Shown one piece after another: positions 61,301-64,000 of a stretch of 64,000 bases of DNA. The notes beneath the pieces are model-generated. The model was given only the letters and a program-made list of their open reading frames with translations. It did not search any database and was not told the origin of the DNA. This DNA comes from Phoronis australis (taxonomy: Eukaryota > Phoronida > Phoronidae): NCBI GenBank assembly GCA_002633005.1, contig NMRA01000119.1:135636-199635 (forward strand), given 5' to 3'. The position numbers and the translations under genes are program-made. How positions within the stretch are numbered: position 1 is the first letter of the stretch; each line of letters begins with the position of its first letter.

Positions 61301-63319
61301 ACTTCAGATTAAATTACTACAGTCAAATCCCAAATTCTTCTCTTTCATGGATTTAGAAAAGCTTAGTATGGCAATTCTTCATGTATTTTGTACAAAAACG
61401 ATTCCTAATTTTCTAGTTTTCAGAGGCTGACAACCTAGCTATAAACATTGGAAACTTAATAATCAAATGTTGGTTTTACTTATATGACCTTCACAATACA
61501 ATGCAAGCCAATAGGAGCAGTGAGTGCCTTCTTAATTTCAAATTAGTGTTTGTTTTAGGACACACTATGGGAAACAGGTGGGTTTTCTTTGTAATTTTTT
61601 TAATATTAAGTAATGTAACAAAACTTGAGAAAAAATTACTTTCATTGTAGTGGGTACAATTATCACCAAAATTATAACCATTTACAACATTTGTGAGTCT
61701 GAAGAACAACAAAATGTCAATTTTGACCAATTTGCTTTCTTCGTAGGATATTTTTTTACCGCACTCATGATATTGCAGGTGAAAGAATAACAATGTCAAT
61801 CATCTGACATTTCAGGTGGCGTCAGCTTTGAAGTACCTGCACGCAAACGACATCATCTACAGAGACCTTAAGTGCAGTAACATATTGGTGTGGAGTTTGG
61901 ACATCGCTCAACCAGTCAACGTGAAAATATCAGACTATGGTATCTCACGATTCAGCACACCCCAGGGGCTGATAGGTATGGTGGGAACACCAGGCTTCCA
62001 AGCCCCCGAAGTGAGGACGGGAATGGCTTACGATGAACAGGTATGACGTTTATTTTTGTTGTCACACTGTCATTTGCGGTATCCAGATGTTTTCCTTTTT
62101 TAGATGCTTATGAGTAAAATATCGATCTTGTAGAGGTTTTGAGTTGTATTTATTGAAATCCTATTTCTTCATCTTGTAAAGTAAACGTAAATCTTCAATT
62201 ATTTCACTCAAAATTAATTCCCAAAATTTTCGTGTTTCTTAGTTTGCCTGCAAATAATTATAGAAACTATGCCAAATGTTGTTTTAAGAAATACATAACC
62301 AAATACAAGCAAAGCTTGTGATGAACTGAAAATTGTTTTGTCTTTATTTGTGTTCAAAATCTGTCTTGTGTACTAAATAGTTGAGCTATCATACTGAAGT
62401 AGAAGTTGGGGATGGATGAATTTTGTTTTGAAATTCCTTGAAACAATTGACTGATTACATTCATTGCACTTAATACGTGGAAAGAATTTATTTCTAAGGA
62501 CCTATCATTTATCAAAAAAAGATTTTCCCTATTTGGAACAGAGGTGGTTGTAGGACTGTGATTGGGAATGCAAAGTTATGTTTTTATCAGAAACATTGGG
62601 ACTAACTTTAATTTTTCTCTAGTTTTAATTATTACTTAACGATCATATTGAGTTTGTGAACCATTTTGAAACTAGGTGTCCATTAAAATCTAGTGAGATA
62701 TAGCACTTCAACCGATAACCCATTGGCACACAATTAAATCTTTCATGAAATGGGACACAAAATTGTGTCTCATTTTAGAAAATCTGTAAAGATGTAGCTG
62801 CCCAGTCCATTGCCCTTGTCTTATGCTGATTAGACCGAGTCAGGGGTGTGCGCATGAAAACTGTAAATGGGACTCACCGATAAGTTCACATAAGCGTTCA
62901 TACCTACTTAAATTGTGATCTTTGATCAGGATACAAAAAGTCCCCAGTCACGTGTCACTGCACTCTATGATAATGATCACGGATCATATTTTTCAGGAGA
63001 CCTCATTAAGTTTTTCAGTCGTTCATAATTAACTCGCCACAGGCTGAACCACTTAGGTGTTTTTGCAACATTGAGGACAATCGAGTGACACTTGTACAAG
63101 AGAAATTCGTAAACCTCATTTTCATGCTTCCGTGGATTGTGTTCAAATTTGTGTTCTAATGCTGTTACTTGTTTGATATCATGCGTATTCCAGGTGGATA
63201 TATTTTCCTACGCGATGACGTTGTTTGAGATAATTTCTGGTCGGAAGCCATTCTGTGACCTCACACACTCATCGATGGTCATCTCGGCTGTGCGTAAAGG
63301 TATCCGACCAAATCTCAAT
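19244..63319 (+). CDS. LRRK1: LRRK1-like Roco-family protein kinase (26 coding exons, 3' end outside the window)
   Basis: Spliced from 26 exons, which are listed separately. The 4809 coding bases give 1603 codons with every junction in phase when one of the two exon-19 copies is used. Residues (approximate): 1-277 N-terminus and ankyrin-like repeats; 278-675 leucine-rich repeats; 676-900 Roc GTPase with P-loop GQERIGKT at 707-714, DLAGGQ at 764-769 and SHMD at 822-825; 902-1204 COR; PCPLC at 1223-1227; kinase from about 1305 with glycine loop GQGGEAVVF (from 1311), VAIK lysine 1331, YRDLK at 1501-1505, DYG at 1526-1528 and APE at 1549-1551. The ankyrin-LRR-Roc-COR-kinase order without a long armadillo N-terminus is that of LRRK1, as are ILVWSLD and DYGISR. 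Known LRRK1 acts in endosomal trafficking and phosphorylates Rab7; that role is transferred from the family. The kinase end and any C-terminal beta-propeller lie past the edge. LRRK2 is less likely. Confidence 0.93.
19764..19981 (+). CDS. LRRK1: LRRK1-like exon 2 (ankyrin-like region)
   Basis: Starts after CTTACAG and ends at GAG|GTAAGT. It completes the split codon from exon 1 and leaves phase 0. It encodes LLDEAIRNGDQEAVQRIL, a typical ankyrin helix pair, and FLHDACRHDQEEIVLLFL, a second diverged unit. Confidence 0.88.
20880..20936 (+). other. Possible alternative first exon
   Basis: An ATG opens MAEDAPDGNTIKEPNFPGI, echoing the MAEDATD start of exon 1 (18 of 21 bases alike). After GGGATA comes GTAAAG, a passable donor in phase 0, which would join in frame to exon 3. 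No promoter is visible, so this may be chance. Confidence 0.2.
21646..21826 (+). CDS. LRRK1: LRRK1-like exon 3 (ankyrin repeats)
   Basis: Acceptor TTTTTTAG|GG, donor TTTAG|GTAAGG, phase 0 to phase 1. It encodes two ankyrin units: SPLALACKYGRVRVVETLL, and then SPFYLATYHGHARCLQLLL, which follows the ankyrin pattern closely. Confidence 0.92.
21827..23345. other. Intron 3 of the kinase gene
   Basis: AT-rich intron sequence with no repeat or nested gene that I recognise. It ends with an unused strong acceptor-like site (TTTTCTTTTCAG) at 23273. Confidence 0.6.
23346..23534 (+). CDS. LRRK1: LRRK1-like exon 4 (ankyrin repeat)
   Basis: It encodes ARKIECDEVMRSFLLYVACC and continues to TPLYGACS, ending TCAG|GTAAGT. 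The acceptor (GTGTTGTAG|ATG) is chosen because it restores the frame from exon 3 and keeps the reading free of stops. It is pyrimidine-poor. A much stronger acceptor at 23273 would run into a TAG after nine codons. Confidence 0.8.
24223..24380 (+). CDS. LRRK1: LRRK1-like exon 5 (last ankyrin unit)
   Basis: Acceptor TTGTCTATAG, donor GCGTG|GTGAGT. Joining to exon 4 makes a textbook ankyrin unit across the junction (TPLYGACSEQRLNVIEFLI), which fixes this start over an earlier in-frame AG at 24178. The tail is a charged linker leading to the leucine-rich repeats. Confidence 0.88.
24410..25200 (+). repeat. Diverged intronic repeat (ATGAAATTTGGC family), several units
   Basis: Loosely periodic sequence in intron 5. 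Phrases such as CACCTTGTGGCCATTT, TTTTTGCATCCGTTTTTCTG, CTCAAAGGATCGTTATGAAA, ATGAAATTTGGCGAA and CACCATCTAATGGCCAT recur with drift. The same phrases appear at 52490-53420 and in part at 41900-42330. Confidence 0.6.
25363..25589 (+). CDS. LRRK1: LRRK1-like exon 6 (start of leucine-rich repeats)
   Basis: Acceptor CATTCAAAAG, donor TTGGAG|GTAGGA, phase 0 to phase 2. It encodes a short linker then LRR units such as HLSVLDLSYNRIKTL and SLGELNVSHCHIKKW. The segment LPRLWL..ADHLSVLDLSYN corresponds to the start of the LRR domain in LRRK1. Confidence 0.92.
26730..26875 (+). repeat. Dispersed hairpin repeat, copy 2
   Basis: Second copy of the repeat at 15960-16085. Here the arms are perfect: CCCAACTTGTT and AACAAGTTGGG with a 17-base loop. 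It has a roughly 20-base insertion in its 3' half relative to copy 1. It lies in intron 6 of the kinase gene. Confidence 0.75.
28809..28910 (+). mobile_element. 5'-truncated copy of the same SINE
   Basis: Matches the 3' half of the element at 18378-18604 in the opposite orientation: GCATAAAAAT, TTCCAGGTGATCAGTGCAA, GCCTGCGCACGT, CAGACCGCCTG, followed by a run of ten T. The tRNA-like head is absent, as expected for incomplete reverse transcription. It lies in kinase intron 6. Confidence 0.85.
30714..30892 (+). CDS. LRRK1: LRRK1-like exon 7 (leucine-rich repeats)
   Basis: Acceptor GTGATTTCAG, donor AATG|GTAAGG, phase 2 to phase 1. It encodes LTEIDASYNLLESVPQTLF and SLVKLNLSHNALESL. It is separated from exon 6 by a 5.1 kb intron that carries a SINE fragment and a hairpin repeat. 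Confidence 0.92.
31090..31390 (+). repeat. Diverged intronic repeat with GGTCACGTGG core, copy 1
   Basis: Shares a scattered set of phrases with 37500-37870: TTGGGTCACGTGGCCATGTC/TTTTAGTAA, CGCAAAAGTGGAAATTTT, AATAGTGCATAAA, and GATATAACTTTCC/CCAAATTTGG. It lies in intron 7. Confidence 0.6.
31557..31759. repeat. 16-bp tandem array (CATCACTGATCACAGC)
   Basis: About 12 or more copies of a 16-base unit, alternating GATCACAG and GATCACAT versions, in intron 7. It runs directly into the gap at 31760, so its real length is unknown. Confidence 0.95.
31760..31967. other. Assembly gap (208 N)
   Basis: A run of N between the 16-bp array and a CCA/CAC-rich tract (31968-32030). It lies in intron 7 and costs no coding sequence under the present exon model. 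Confidence 0.99.
31968..32030. repeat. CCA/CAC-rich simple repeat
   Basis: CCACCACCACACCACC-type sequence just after the gap, 36 bases before exon 8. Confidence 0.9.
32066..32232 (+). CDS. LRRK1: LRRK1-like exon 8 (leucine-rich repeats)
   Basis: Acceptor TTCTGCTTCAG, donor CCTCTG|GTGGGT, phase 1 to phase 0. It encodes WDCQELKVFDVSHNLLTQLP and a second unit ending in PPWQCPL; LRRK1 has a similar DPWACPL at this place. A run of 208 N and CCA-rich sequence ends only 98 bases upstream. Confidence 0.92.
32748..32883 (+). CDS. LRRK1: LRRK1-like exon 9 (leucine-rich repeats)
   Basis: Acceptor TTTTTAAAG, donor CTAG|GTACGT, phase 0 to phase 1. It encodes YLELSHNKLVCIPGGLELFW and then LKTVHLANNQIEEIPQSICK. 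Its ELFWANTLK segment resembles VFWKNHLK of LRRK1. Confidence 0.9.
33339..33486 (+). CDS. LRRK1: LRRK1-like exon 10 (leucine-rich repeats)
   Basis: Acceptor CATTGGTAG, donor CTCTAA|GTATGT, phase 1 to phase 2. It encodes MKELALAHNKIRTLP and SLERLDLSHNELTDRK. The open frame runs on past the donor, but the GTATGT site and the phase of exon 11 fix the end. Confidence 0.87.
34245..34472 (+). CDS. LRRK1: LRRK1-like exon 11 (basic insert and leucine-rich repeat)
   Basis: Acceptor TTTCTTAAAG, donor GTGG|GTAAGT, phase 2 to phase 2. The first half is a lysine-rich insert (AKKLEAKFKNAF...). The second half is LDDLDLSFNNLHVVPATVC followed by LGRLNLSG. LRRK1 has a similar basic insert between LRR units. 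Confidence 0.9.
34975..35348. mobile_element. Non-autonomous hAT-like DNA transposon, copy 1
   Basis: Terminal inverted repeats CAGGGCTTGGAAT and ATTCCAAGCCCTG bound a 374-bp element with no coding capacity. It is flanked by ATATTG on both sides (34969-34974 and 35349-35354), a 6-bp target-site duplication. It is GC-richer than the intron around it. CAGGG ends are typical of hAT elements, though hAT usually duplicates 8 bp. Confidence 0.85.
35605..35711 (+). CDS. LRRK1: LRRK1-like exon 12 (last leucine-rich repeat)
   Basis: Acceptor CTCTTTTCAG, donor TCAG|GTGGGT, phase 2 to phase 1. It encodes IHRLPFELGRLSRCYELSLE and LQIQNLPTHL, the last LRR before Roc. Confidence 0.9.
36142..36245 (+). CDS. 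LRRK1: LRRK1-like exon 13 (Roc start, first part of P-loop)
   Basis: Acceptor TTGCTGTTTAG, donor CAGGAG|GTAACA, phase 1 to phase 0. It encodes EILIYLKSQLRQCENYNRIK then LVLLGQE. The P-loop is split by the intron: GQE here, RIGKTS in exon 14. Confidence 0.92.
37251..37382 (+). CDS. LRRK1: LRRK1-like exon 14 (Roc P-loop)
   Basis: Acceptor GTGTTACAG, donor ACAAG|GTATGA, phase 0 on both sides. It begins RIGKTSLLSALRGD, completing the nucleotide-binding P-loop, and continues to the switch region TQGVDIREWKL. Confidence 0.95.
37500..37870 (+). repeat. Diverged intronic repeat with GGTCACGTGACC core, copy 2
   Basis: Contains AATTGGTCACGTGACCACGT then CTTTTAGTAAAT, GCAAAAGTGGAACATTTT, AACAATGCATAAACC and CCAAATGTGGACATTTTTC in the same order as copy 1. 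A shorter relative with GATCACATGATCATGTC lies at 36665-36720. It lies in intron 14. Confidence 0.6.
38137..38304 (+). CDS. LRRK1: LRRK1-like exon 15 (Roc G3 motif)
   Basis: Acceptor GTCTGTAG, donor ATTCAG|GTATCG, phase 0 on both sides. It encodes FSTWDLAGGQDY, the DxxG switch II motif, then the hydrophobic strand ALYVVVWDVT that is highly characteristic of Roc domains. Confidence 0.95.
39026..39182 (+). CDS. LRRK1: LRRK1-like exon 16 (Roc G4 motif)
   Basis: Acceptor TTTGTACAG, donor GGCG|GTAAGC, phase 0 to phase 1. It encodes ARAPGSHVIIVGSHMDRL. The usual THxD guanine-recognition motif reads SHMD here. Confidence 0.93.
40099..40217 (+). CDS. LRRK1: LRRK1-like exon 17 (Roc end)
   Basis: Acceptor CATTGTAG, donor AGAAAG|GTAATA, phase 1 to phase 0. 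It encodes VAFVSATTKTGITDLRELL, with SAT as the G5 motif, and the final Roc helix. Confidence 0.92.
41057..41222 (+). CDS. LRRK1: LRRK1-like exon 18 (COR start, GC donor)
   Basis: Acceptor ATTTACAG. It encodes VPRSYLELEKLIKGEAERRR, the start of COR (LRRK1 has IPRSYLSLQEAV). No GT donor fits. The frame to exon 19 is met by CTAG|GCAAGG, a GC-AG intron; the join reads DSPEELELAAQFLHESG, which aligns residue for residue with DYEDLQSAISFLIETG of LRRK1. A transposon begins 59 bases after the exon. Confidence 0.85.
41282..42575. mobile_element. Harbinger/Tourist-like non-autonomous DNA transposon
   Basis: Ends are inverted repeats of about 33 bp, GGGCTGTTCCAGCAAAATCT at the left and the complement of GGGCTGTTCCAACAAAAAAT at the right, followed on both sides by TGTATGGGAGGGG. 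Flanks are TTA at 41279-41281 and 42576-42578, the 3-bp TWA-type duplication of PIF/Harbinger elements. No transposase frame is seen. The interior includes a block (41900-42330) related to the intronic ATGAAATTTGGC repeats. It sits 59 bp after exon 18. Confidence 0.75.
42490..43429 (+). repeat. Segmental duplication, copy 1 (transposon end plus exon 19)
   Basis: About 940 bp nearly identical to 44939-45869. It begins inside the Harbinger-like element, covers its right end, intron sequence and exon 19, and stops shortly after the exon. Differences are scattered substitutions and a few small indels in intron sequence, including about 20 bases near 43052-43076 missing from copy 2. Confidence 0.95.
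43182..43309 (+). CDS. LRRK1: LRRK1-like exon 19, copy 1 (COR)
   Basis: A 128-base exon with acceptor ACTTTTTTCAG and donor TCT|GTAAGT. It encodes AQFLHESGALLHFADQLRSL and IIEPRWLCELLS, the conserved COR segment. The length is not a multiple of three. A second copy at 45623-45750 differs at a single synonymous base, so only one copy can be used per transcript. Confidence 0.85.
43430..44938. other. Unrelated sequence between the two exon-19 copies
   Basis: Contains a GC- and CpG-richer part near 44220-44400 and 44740-44900 and a single ambiguous base at 44313. I see no gene or recognisable element; the minus-strand frame at 44216-44479 is interrupted by the N and has no family signature. Confidence 0.5.
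44939..45869 (+). repeat. Segmental duplication, copy 2
   Basis: Second copy of the block at 42490-43429, head to tail, with the left part of the transposon absent. Right transposon end at 45025, exon at 45623-45750. About 1.5 kb of unrelated sequence, with one N at 44313, separates the copies. Confidence 0.95.
45623..45750 (+). CDS. LRRK1: LRRK1-like exon 19, copy 2 (COR)
   Basis: The same 42-codon segment as copy 1 with intact splice sites (CTTTTTCAG and TCT|GTAAGT). It has one C-to-T change in a leucine codon. If spliced after copy 1, the phase is wrong and a TGA is reached inside the exon. It lies 172 bases before exon 20. Confidence 0.85.
45923..46080 (+). CDS. LRRK1: LRRK1-like exon 20 (COR)
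   Basis: Acceptor ACCGTGCAG, donor AAAGAG|GTGGGT, phase 0 to phase 2. It encodes HLVKNGILPYDDAKTLF and YIQLMERFDIAYLLN, matching VAKNGVI and FLAKFEIALP of the LRRK1 COR domain. Confidence 0.92.
46202..46665. mobile_element. Non-autonomous hAT-like DNA transposon, copy 2
   Basis: Same family and orientation as 34975-35348, with the same CAGGGCTTGGAAT ends and flanking ATATAT duplications (46196-46201 and 46666-46671). It is 464 bp long; the extra length is in the 3' third (for example CTCCCGACTTTTGTCGGGGA), so copy 1 probably carries a deletion. It lies in intron 20. Confidence 0.85.
46666..48332. other. Intron 20, remainder
   Basis: No gene or repeat that I can defend after the hAT-like element. 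Confidence 0.5.
48333..48554 (+). CDS. LRRK1: LRRK1-like exon 21 (COR)
   Basis: Acceptor CATGTTGTAG, donor TCAGT|GTAAGT, phase 2 to phase 2. It encodes LLIPTRLPEERPG and MAYIPTGFWSRLITRLLVSL, the strongly conserved FxPxGFWxRxIxRxL core of COR. Confidence 0.95.
48575..48632. repeat. GT-rich microsatellite
   Basis: (GT)n with GGGT interruptions in intron 21, just after the exon 21 donor. Confidence 0.9.
49123..49358 (+). CDS. LRRK1: LRRK1-like exon 22 (COR end)
   Basis: Acceptor TTTTGTACAG, donor CCAG|GTAAGT, phase 2 to phase 1. It encodes SKFRLRDRDTIFWREGI and GSVVDQVEALITEWFP. The last segment matches DHVNSLIDQWFP in LRRK1. Confidence 0.94.
49359..51281. other. Intron 22 of the kinase gene
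   Basis: No recognisable feature except a (GT)n/(GCGT)n tract at about 51094-51131. Short frames near 50826-51137 are not supported. Confidence 0.5.
51094..51131. repeat. GT/GCGT microsatellite
   Basis: (GT)n passing into (GCGT)n, in intron 22. Confidence 0.9.
51282..51868 (+). CDS. LRRK1: LRRK1-like exon 23 (CPLC linker and kinase N-lobe)
   Basis: The largest exon, 587 bases; acceptor AATTCTAG, donor TCTCAG|GTGAGG, phase 1 to phase 0. It encodes IIPCPLCVRD (a cysteine pair conserved in LRRKs), LLLADLPVSLLLNPDRL, then the kinase start ILGQGGEAVVFKGRYG and VAIKQF. It ends in a serine- and threonine-rich insert before helix C. All of the ATP-binding residues visible here are intact. Confidence 0.96.
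52490..53420 (+). repeat. Diverged intronic repeat (ATGAAATTTGGC family), second locus
   Basis: Shares CACCTCCTTGTGGCAATTTT, CCTAGTAGCCTTTTTTGTTA, GAGTCCGTTTTTGTCATCC, CACTCAAAGGATCATGA and AAATTTGGCATATG with the block at 24410-25200. It lies at the start of the long intron 23. Confidence 0.6.
53421..56932. other. Intron 23, part before the nested gene
   Basis: AT-rich; contains GGT-rich simple repeats at 55259-55290 and 56050-56143. I see no coding segment. Confidence 0.5.
55259..55290. repeat. GGT simple repeat
   Basis: (GGT)n passing into TGTGGT. Polyvaline frames here are artefacts. Confidence 0.85.
56933..57364. repeat. 54-bp minisatellite, 8 units
   Basis: Eight head-to-tail copies, each starting ACTACCTCTTTCAC and ending near GCAGCACGC(G/A)AT. 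Units begin at 56933, 56987, 57041, 57095, 57149, 57203, 57257 and 57311. A few substitutions are shared by neighbours (CACTATTG in early units, CACTGTTG in later ones). Because 54 is divisible by three, long frames stay open on both strands. These encode 18-residue repeats but have no other sign of being genes. Confidence 0.95.
57368..57373 (-). terminator. Poly(A) signal AATAAA of the nested LRR gene
   Basis: The minus strand reads AATAAA 77 bases past the TAA stop of the LRR frame, at the usual distance for a short 3' UTR. It sits at the edge of the 54-bp repeat array. Confidence 0.5.
57450..58502 (-). CDS. Intronless leucine-rich-repeat protein nested in a kinase intron
   Basis: A 350-codon uninterrupted reading frame on the minus strand, wholly inside the 9.1 kb intron 23 of the LRRK1-like gene. 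After about 20 residues it is almost entirely LRR units of 22-23 residues (LxxLxLxxNxLxxLPxxIxxL), roughly 13 of them, of the typical cytoplasmic SHOC2/LRRC type. Examples are LRELHLSCNNLKTLPSKIGG and LRHLDISDNCLFSIP. I see no signal peptide, membrane helix or other domain. The last unit is followed by a short tail ending in LVYS. The start is the first ATG, and no better upstream start is visible. The function is unknown; LRR proteins of this kind are usually binding scaffolds. The lack of introns beside an intron-rich host suggests a retrocopy or old single-exon gene. It could also be one exon of a longer gene. Confidence 0.85.
   Translation of the reverse strand: MPFLRDQVTRSTMDGRVGLQLSDRNLTMIPKGVFNLYHLNMLNLNNNYLEELPPEMTLLARLEWIHLGRNNFNHFPPYLTLMANLKVINLSVNSIETLPLSISKLNNLRELHLSCNNLKTLPSKIGGLVSLYHLDLSWNQFTEFPRALLQLKSLASLNLSRNRLKMLPASIGKMSQLCKLDVHCNDLYELPEEICRLFQLRILTLRFNNLTALPRTLGALHNLRHLDISDNCLFSIPDSFQKLESLSFLSLSSNFLTDFPESVCLLNRLRELYLIRNWIRSIPSSVRHMERLRVMNLAQNNITTNEIHSIPRNVTQLDLSQNDIDSIPEAVSHLKKLRILKFYAQELVYS
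58503..61001. other. Intron 23, part after the nested gene
   Basis: On the minus strand this is upstream of the nested LRR gene and should hold its promoter, but I see no TATA box or clear initiator. No repeat family recognised. Confidence 0.5.
61002..61259 (+). CDS. LRRK1: LRRK1-like exon 24 (kinase helix C and hinge)
   Basis: Acceptor TTTTTCCCCAG, donor CTTCAG|GTAGAT, phase 0 on both sides. It encodes FNEVRQEVSLLSRLSHPCVV (helix C, with its glutamate in RQE), then ALEMAPLGNLSQIL at the hinge, matching ALELAPLSSLNTVL of LRRK1. The preceding intron is 9.1 kb and hosts another gene. Confidence 0.95.
61816..62040 (+). CDS. LRRK1: LRRK1-like exon 25 (catalytic and activation loops)
   Basis: Acceptor CATTTCAG, donor GAACAG|GTATGA, phase 0 on both sides. 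It encodes IIYRDLKCSNILVWSLDI, then ISDYGISRF and MVGTPGFQAPE. HRD is replaced by YRD, DFG by DYG, as is usual in LRRKs. The catalytic aspartate, the DYG aspartate and the APE motif are intact, so the enzyme should be active. Confidence 0.96.
62041..63193. other. Intron 25 of the kinase gene
   Basis: No recognisable feature. Confidence 0.5.
63194..63319 (+). CDS. LRRK1: LRRK1-like exon 26 (kinase C-lobe, last exon in window)
   Basis: Acceptor GTATTCCAG, donor CTCAAT|GTAAGT, phase 0 on both sides. It encodes VDIFSYAMTLFEIISGRKPF and VRKGIRPNLN. The C-lobe end and any propeller domain are in later exons beyond 64000. Confidence 0.94.
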
Positions 63320-64000
63320 GTAAGTACCAGGTGAATAGCAAATTTAGTGTCTTATTGCCAGTGTGGTTGTAGTTACACAGGTTGTTCATATTTCAACTTG
63401 ATATAACCAATTTTAAACACACATCTCCTACATCTTTTTACTATCTTTAAGTTGCTTAAAACGTTTAAATAAAATTAAAAAAATTAATTTATCTTTTTAT
63501 AACGTGAAATTTCGTGGTTGAATCTCAGGGGTTACAGGGACTATAAACTTGACACGCTTTTATCGGTGATTTCAATAGTTTATTGCCCATTTGGGCTGTA
63601 GGGTCAATAAACATGGTAATTACGCCTGGTCTGCCAATGGAACTTAACGCCATCAGGTAATGTGTATAGGTGTGAAATCCATCAGGTAATGTGTATAGGC
63701 GTGAAATCGCATGTTACCGGCCAAGCAAAGGTTTGTGGTTTTCTCAGGAGTTTCCACCGACCCAAAAATGAGGCAAAATTTTTCGGGTCGGTCTATCACG
63801 ACCAAAACGCGTTGTGTGTCCAGTTGATAAATCAAATCAATTTATTCTTTTGAACTAAAGTGCAATCCGTCCTTGTTCCAAATGTTCCTCCATTTTAATA
63901 TAGGCGTGGTAGGGAAGGTATTTTTTCTTGATGTTACCAAAATCCAAACTCAGCTTACAAACACCCCAATCAAGTAAACTCAGAGCATTCCAGGTGTAAC
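63320..64000. other. Intron 26, running off the window
   Basis: Intron sequence after the donor AAT|GTAAGT. Contains a 29-bp direct repeat (CATCAGGTAATGTGTATAGG...) in two copies at 63651-63679 and 63680-63708. Confidence 0.6.

Overview
This is eukaryotic, almost certainly metazoan, genomic DNA: AT-rich, intron-rich, microsatellite-laden, and carrying copies of LINE, SINE and DNA-transposon families. The gene content and repeat style suggest an aquatic invertebrate, quite possibly a deuterostome. I cannot name the species.

The dominant feature is one plus-strand gene from about 19.24 kb to beyond the right edge. I assembled 26 coding exons with consistent splice phases giving 1603 codons: ankyrin-like repeats, leucine-rich repeats, Roc GTPase, COR domain, then a protein kinase domain that is cut off before its C-lobe ends. 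The order and many local matches (YVVVWD in Roc, PCPLC before the kinase, ILVWSLD, DYGISR, GTPGFQAPE) make it a LRRK1-type Roco kinase. Exon 18 appears to use a GC donor. The next exon (COR) is present twice in near-identical copies 2.44 kb apart, and including both would shift the frame. This is either a recent duplication giving mutually exclusive exons or an assembly artefact of two haplotypes. A 9.1 kb intron inside the kinase domain holds an intronless gene on the minus strand for a 350-residue leucine-rich-repeat protein, with a poly(A) signal and a 54-bp x 8 minisatellite just past its stop.

The left 19 kb is repeat-rich. A minus-strand multi-exon gene of unknown identity is supported at 6.3-3.4 kb by matching splice sites and phases. 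A TATG array lies at 8.1-8.7 kb, an inverted repeat with a hammerhead-like core at 9.36-9.49 kb, a degenerate non-LTR retrotransposon at about 11.5-15.15 kb with an internal 26-bp x 5 array, and a tRNA-derived SINE at 18.4-18.6 kb.

Introns of the kinase gene carry a Harbinger-like element with TTA target duplications, two hAT-like non-autonomous elements with 6-bp duplications, a second SINE fragment, several diverged intronic repeat families, a 16-bp tandem array running into a 208-base run of N, and many simple repeats. Everything is inferred by reading. No alignment or transcript data were available.
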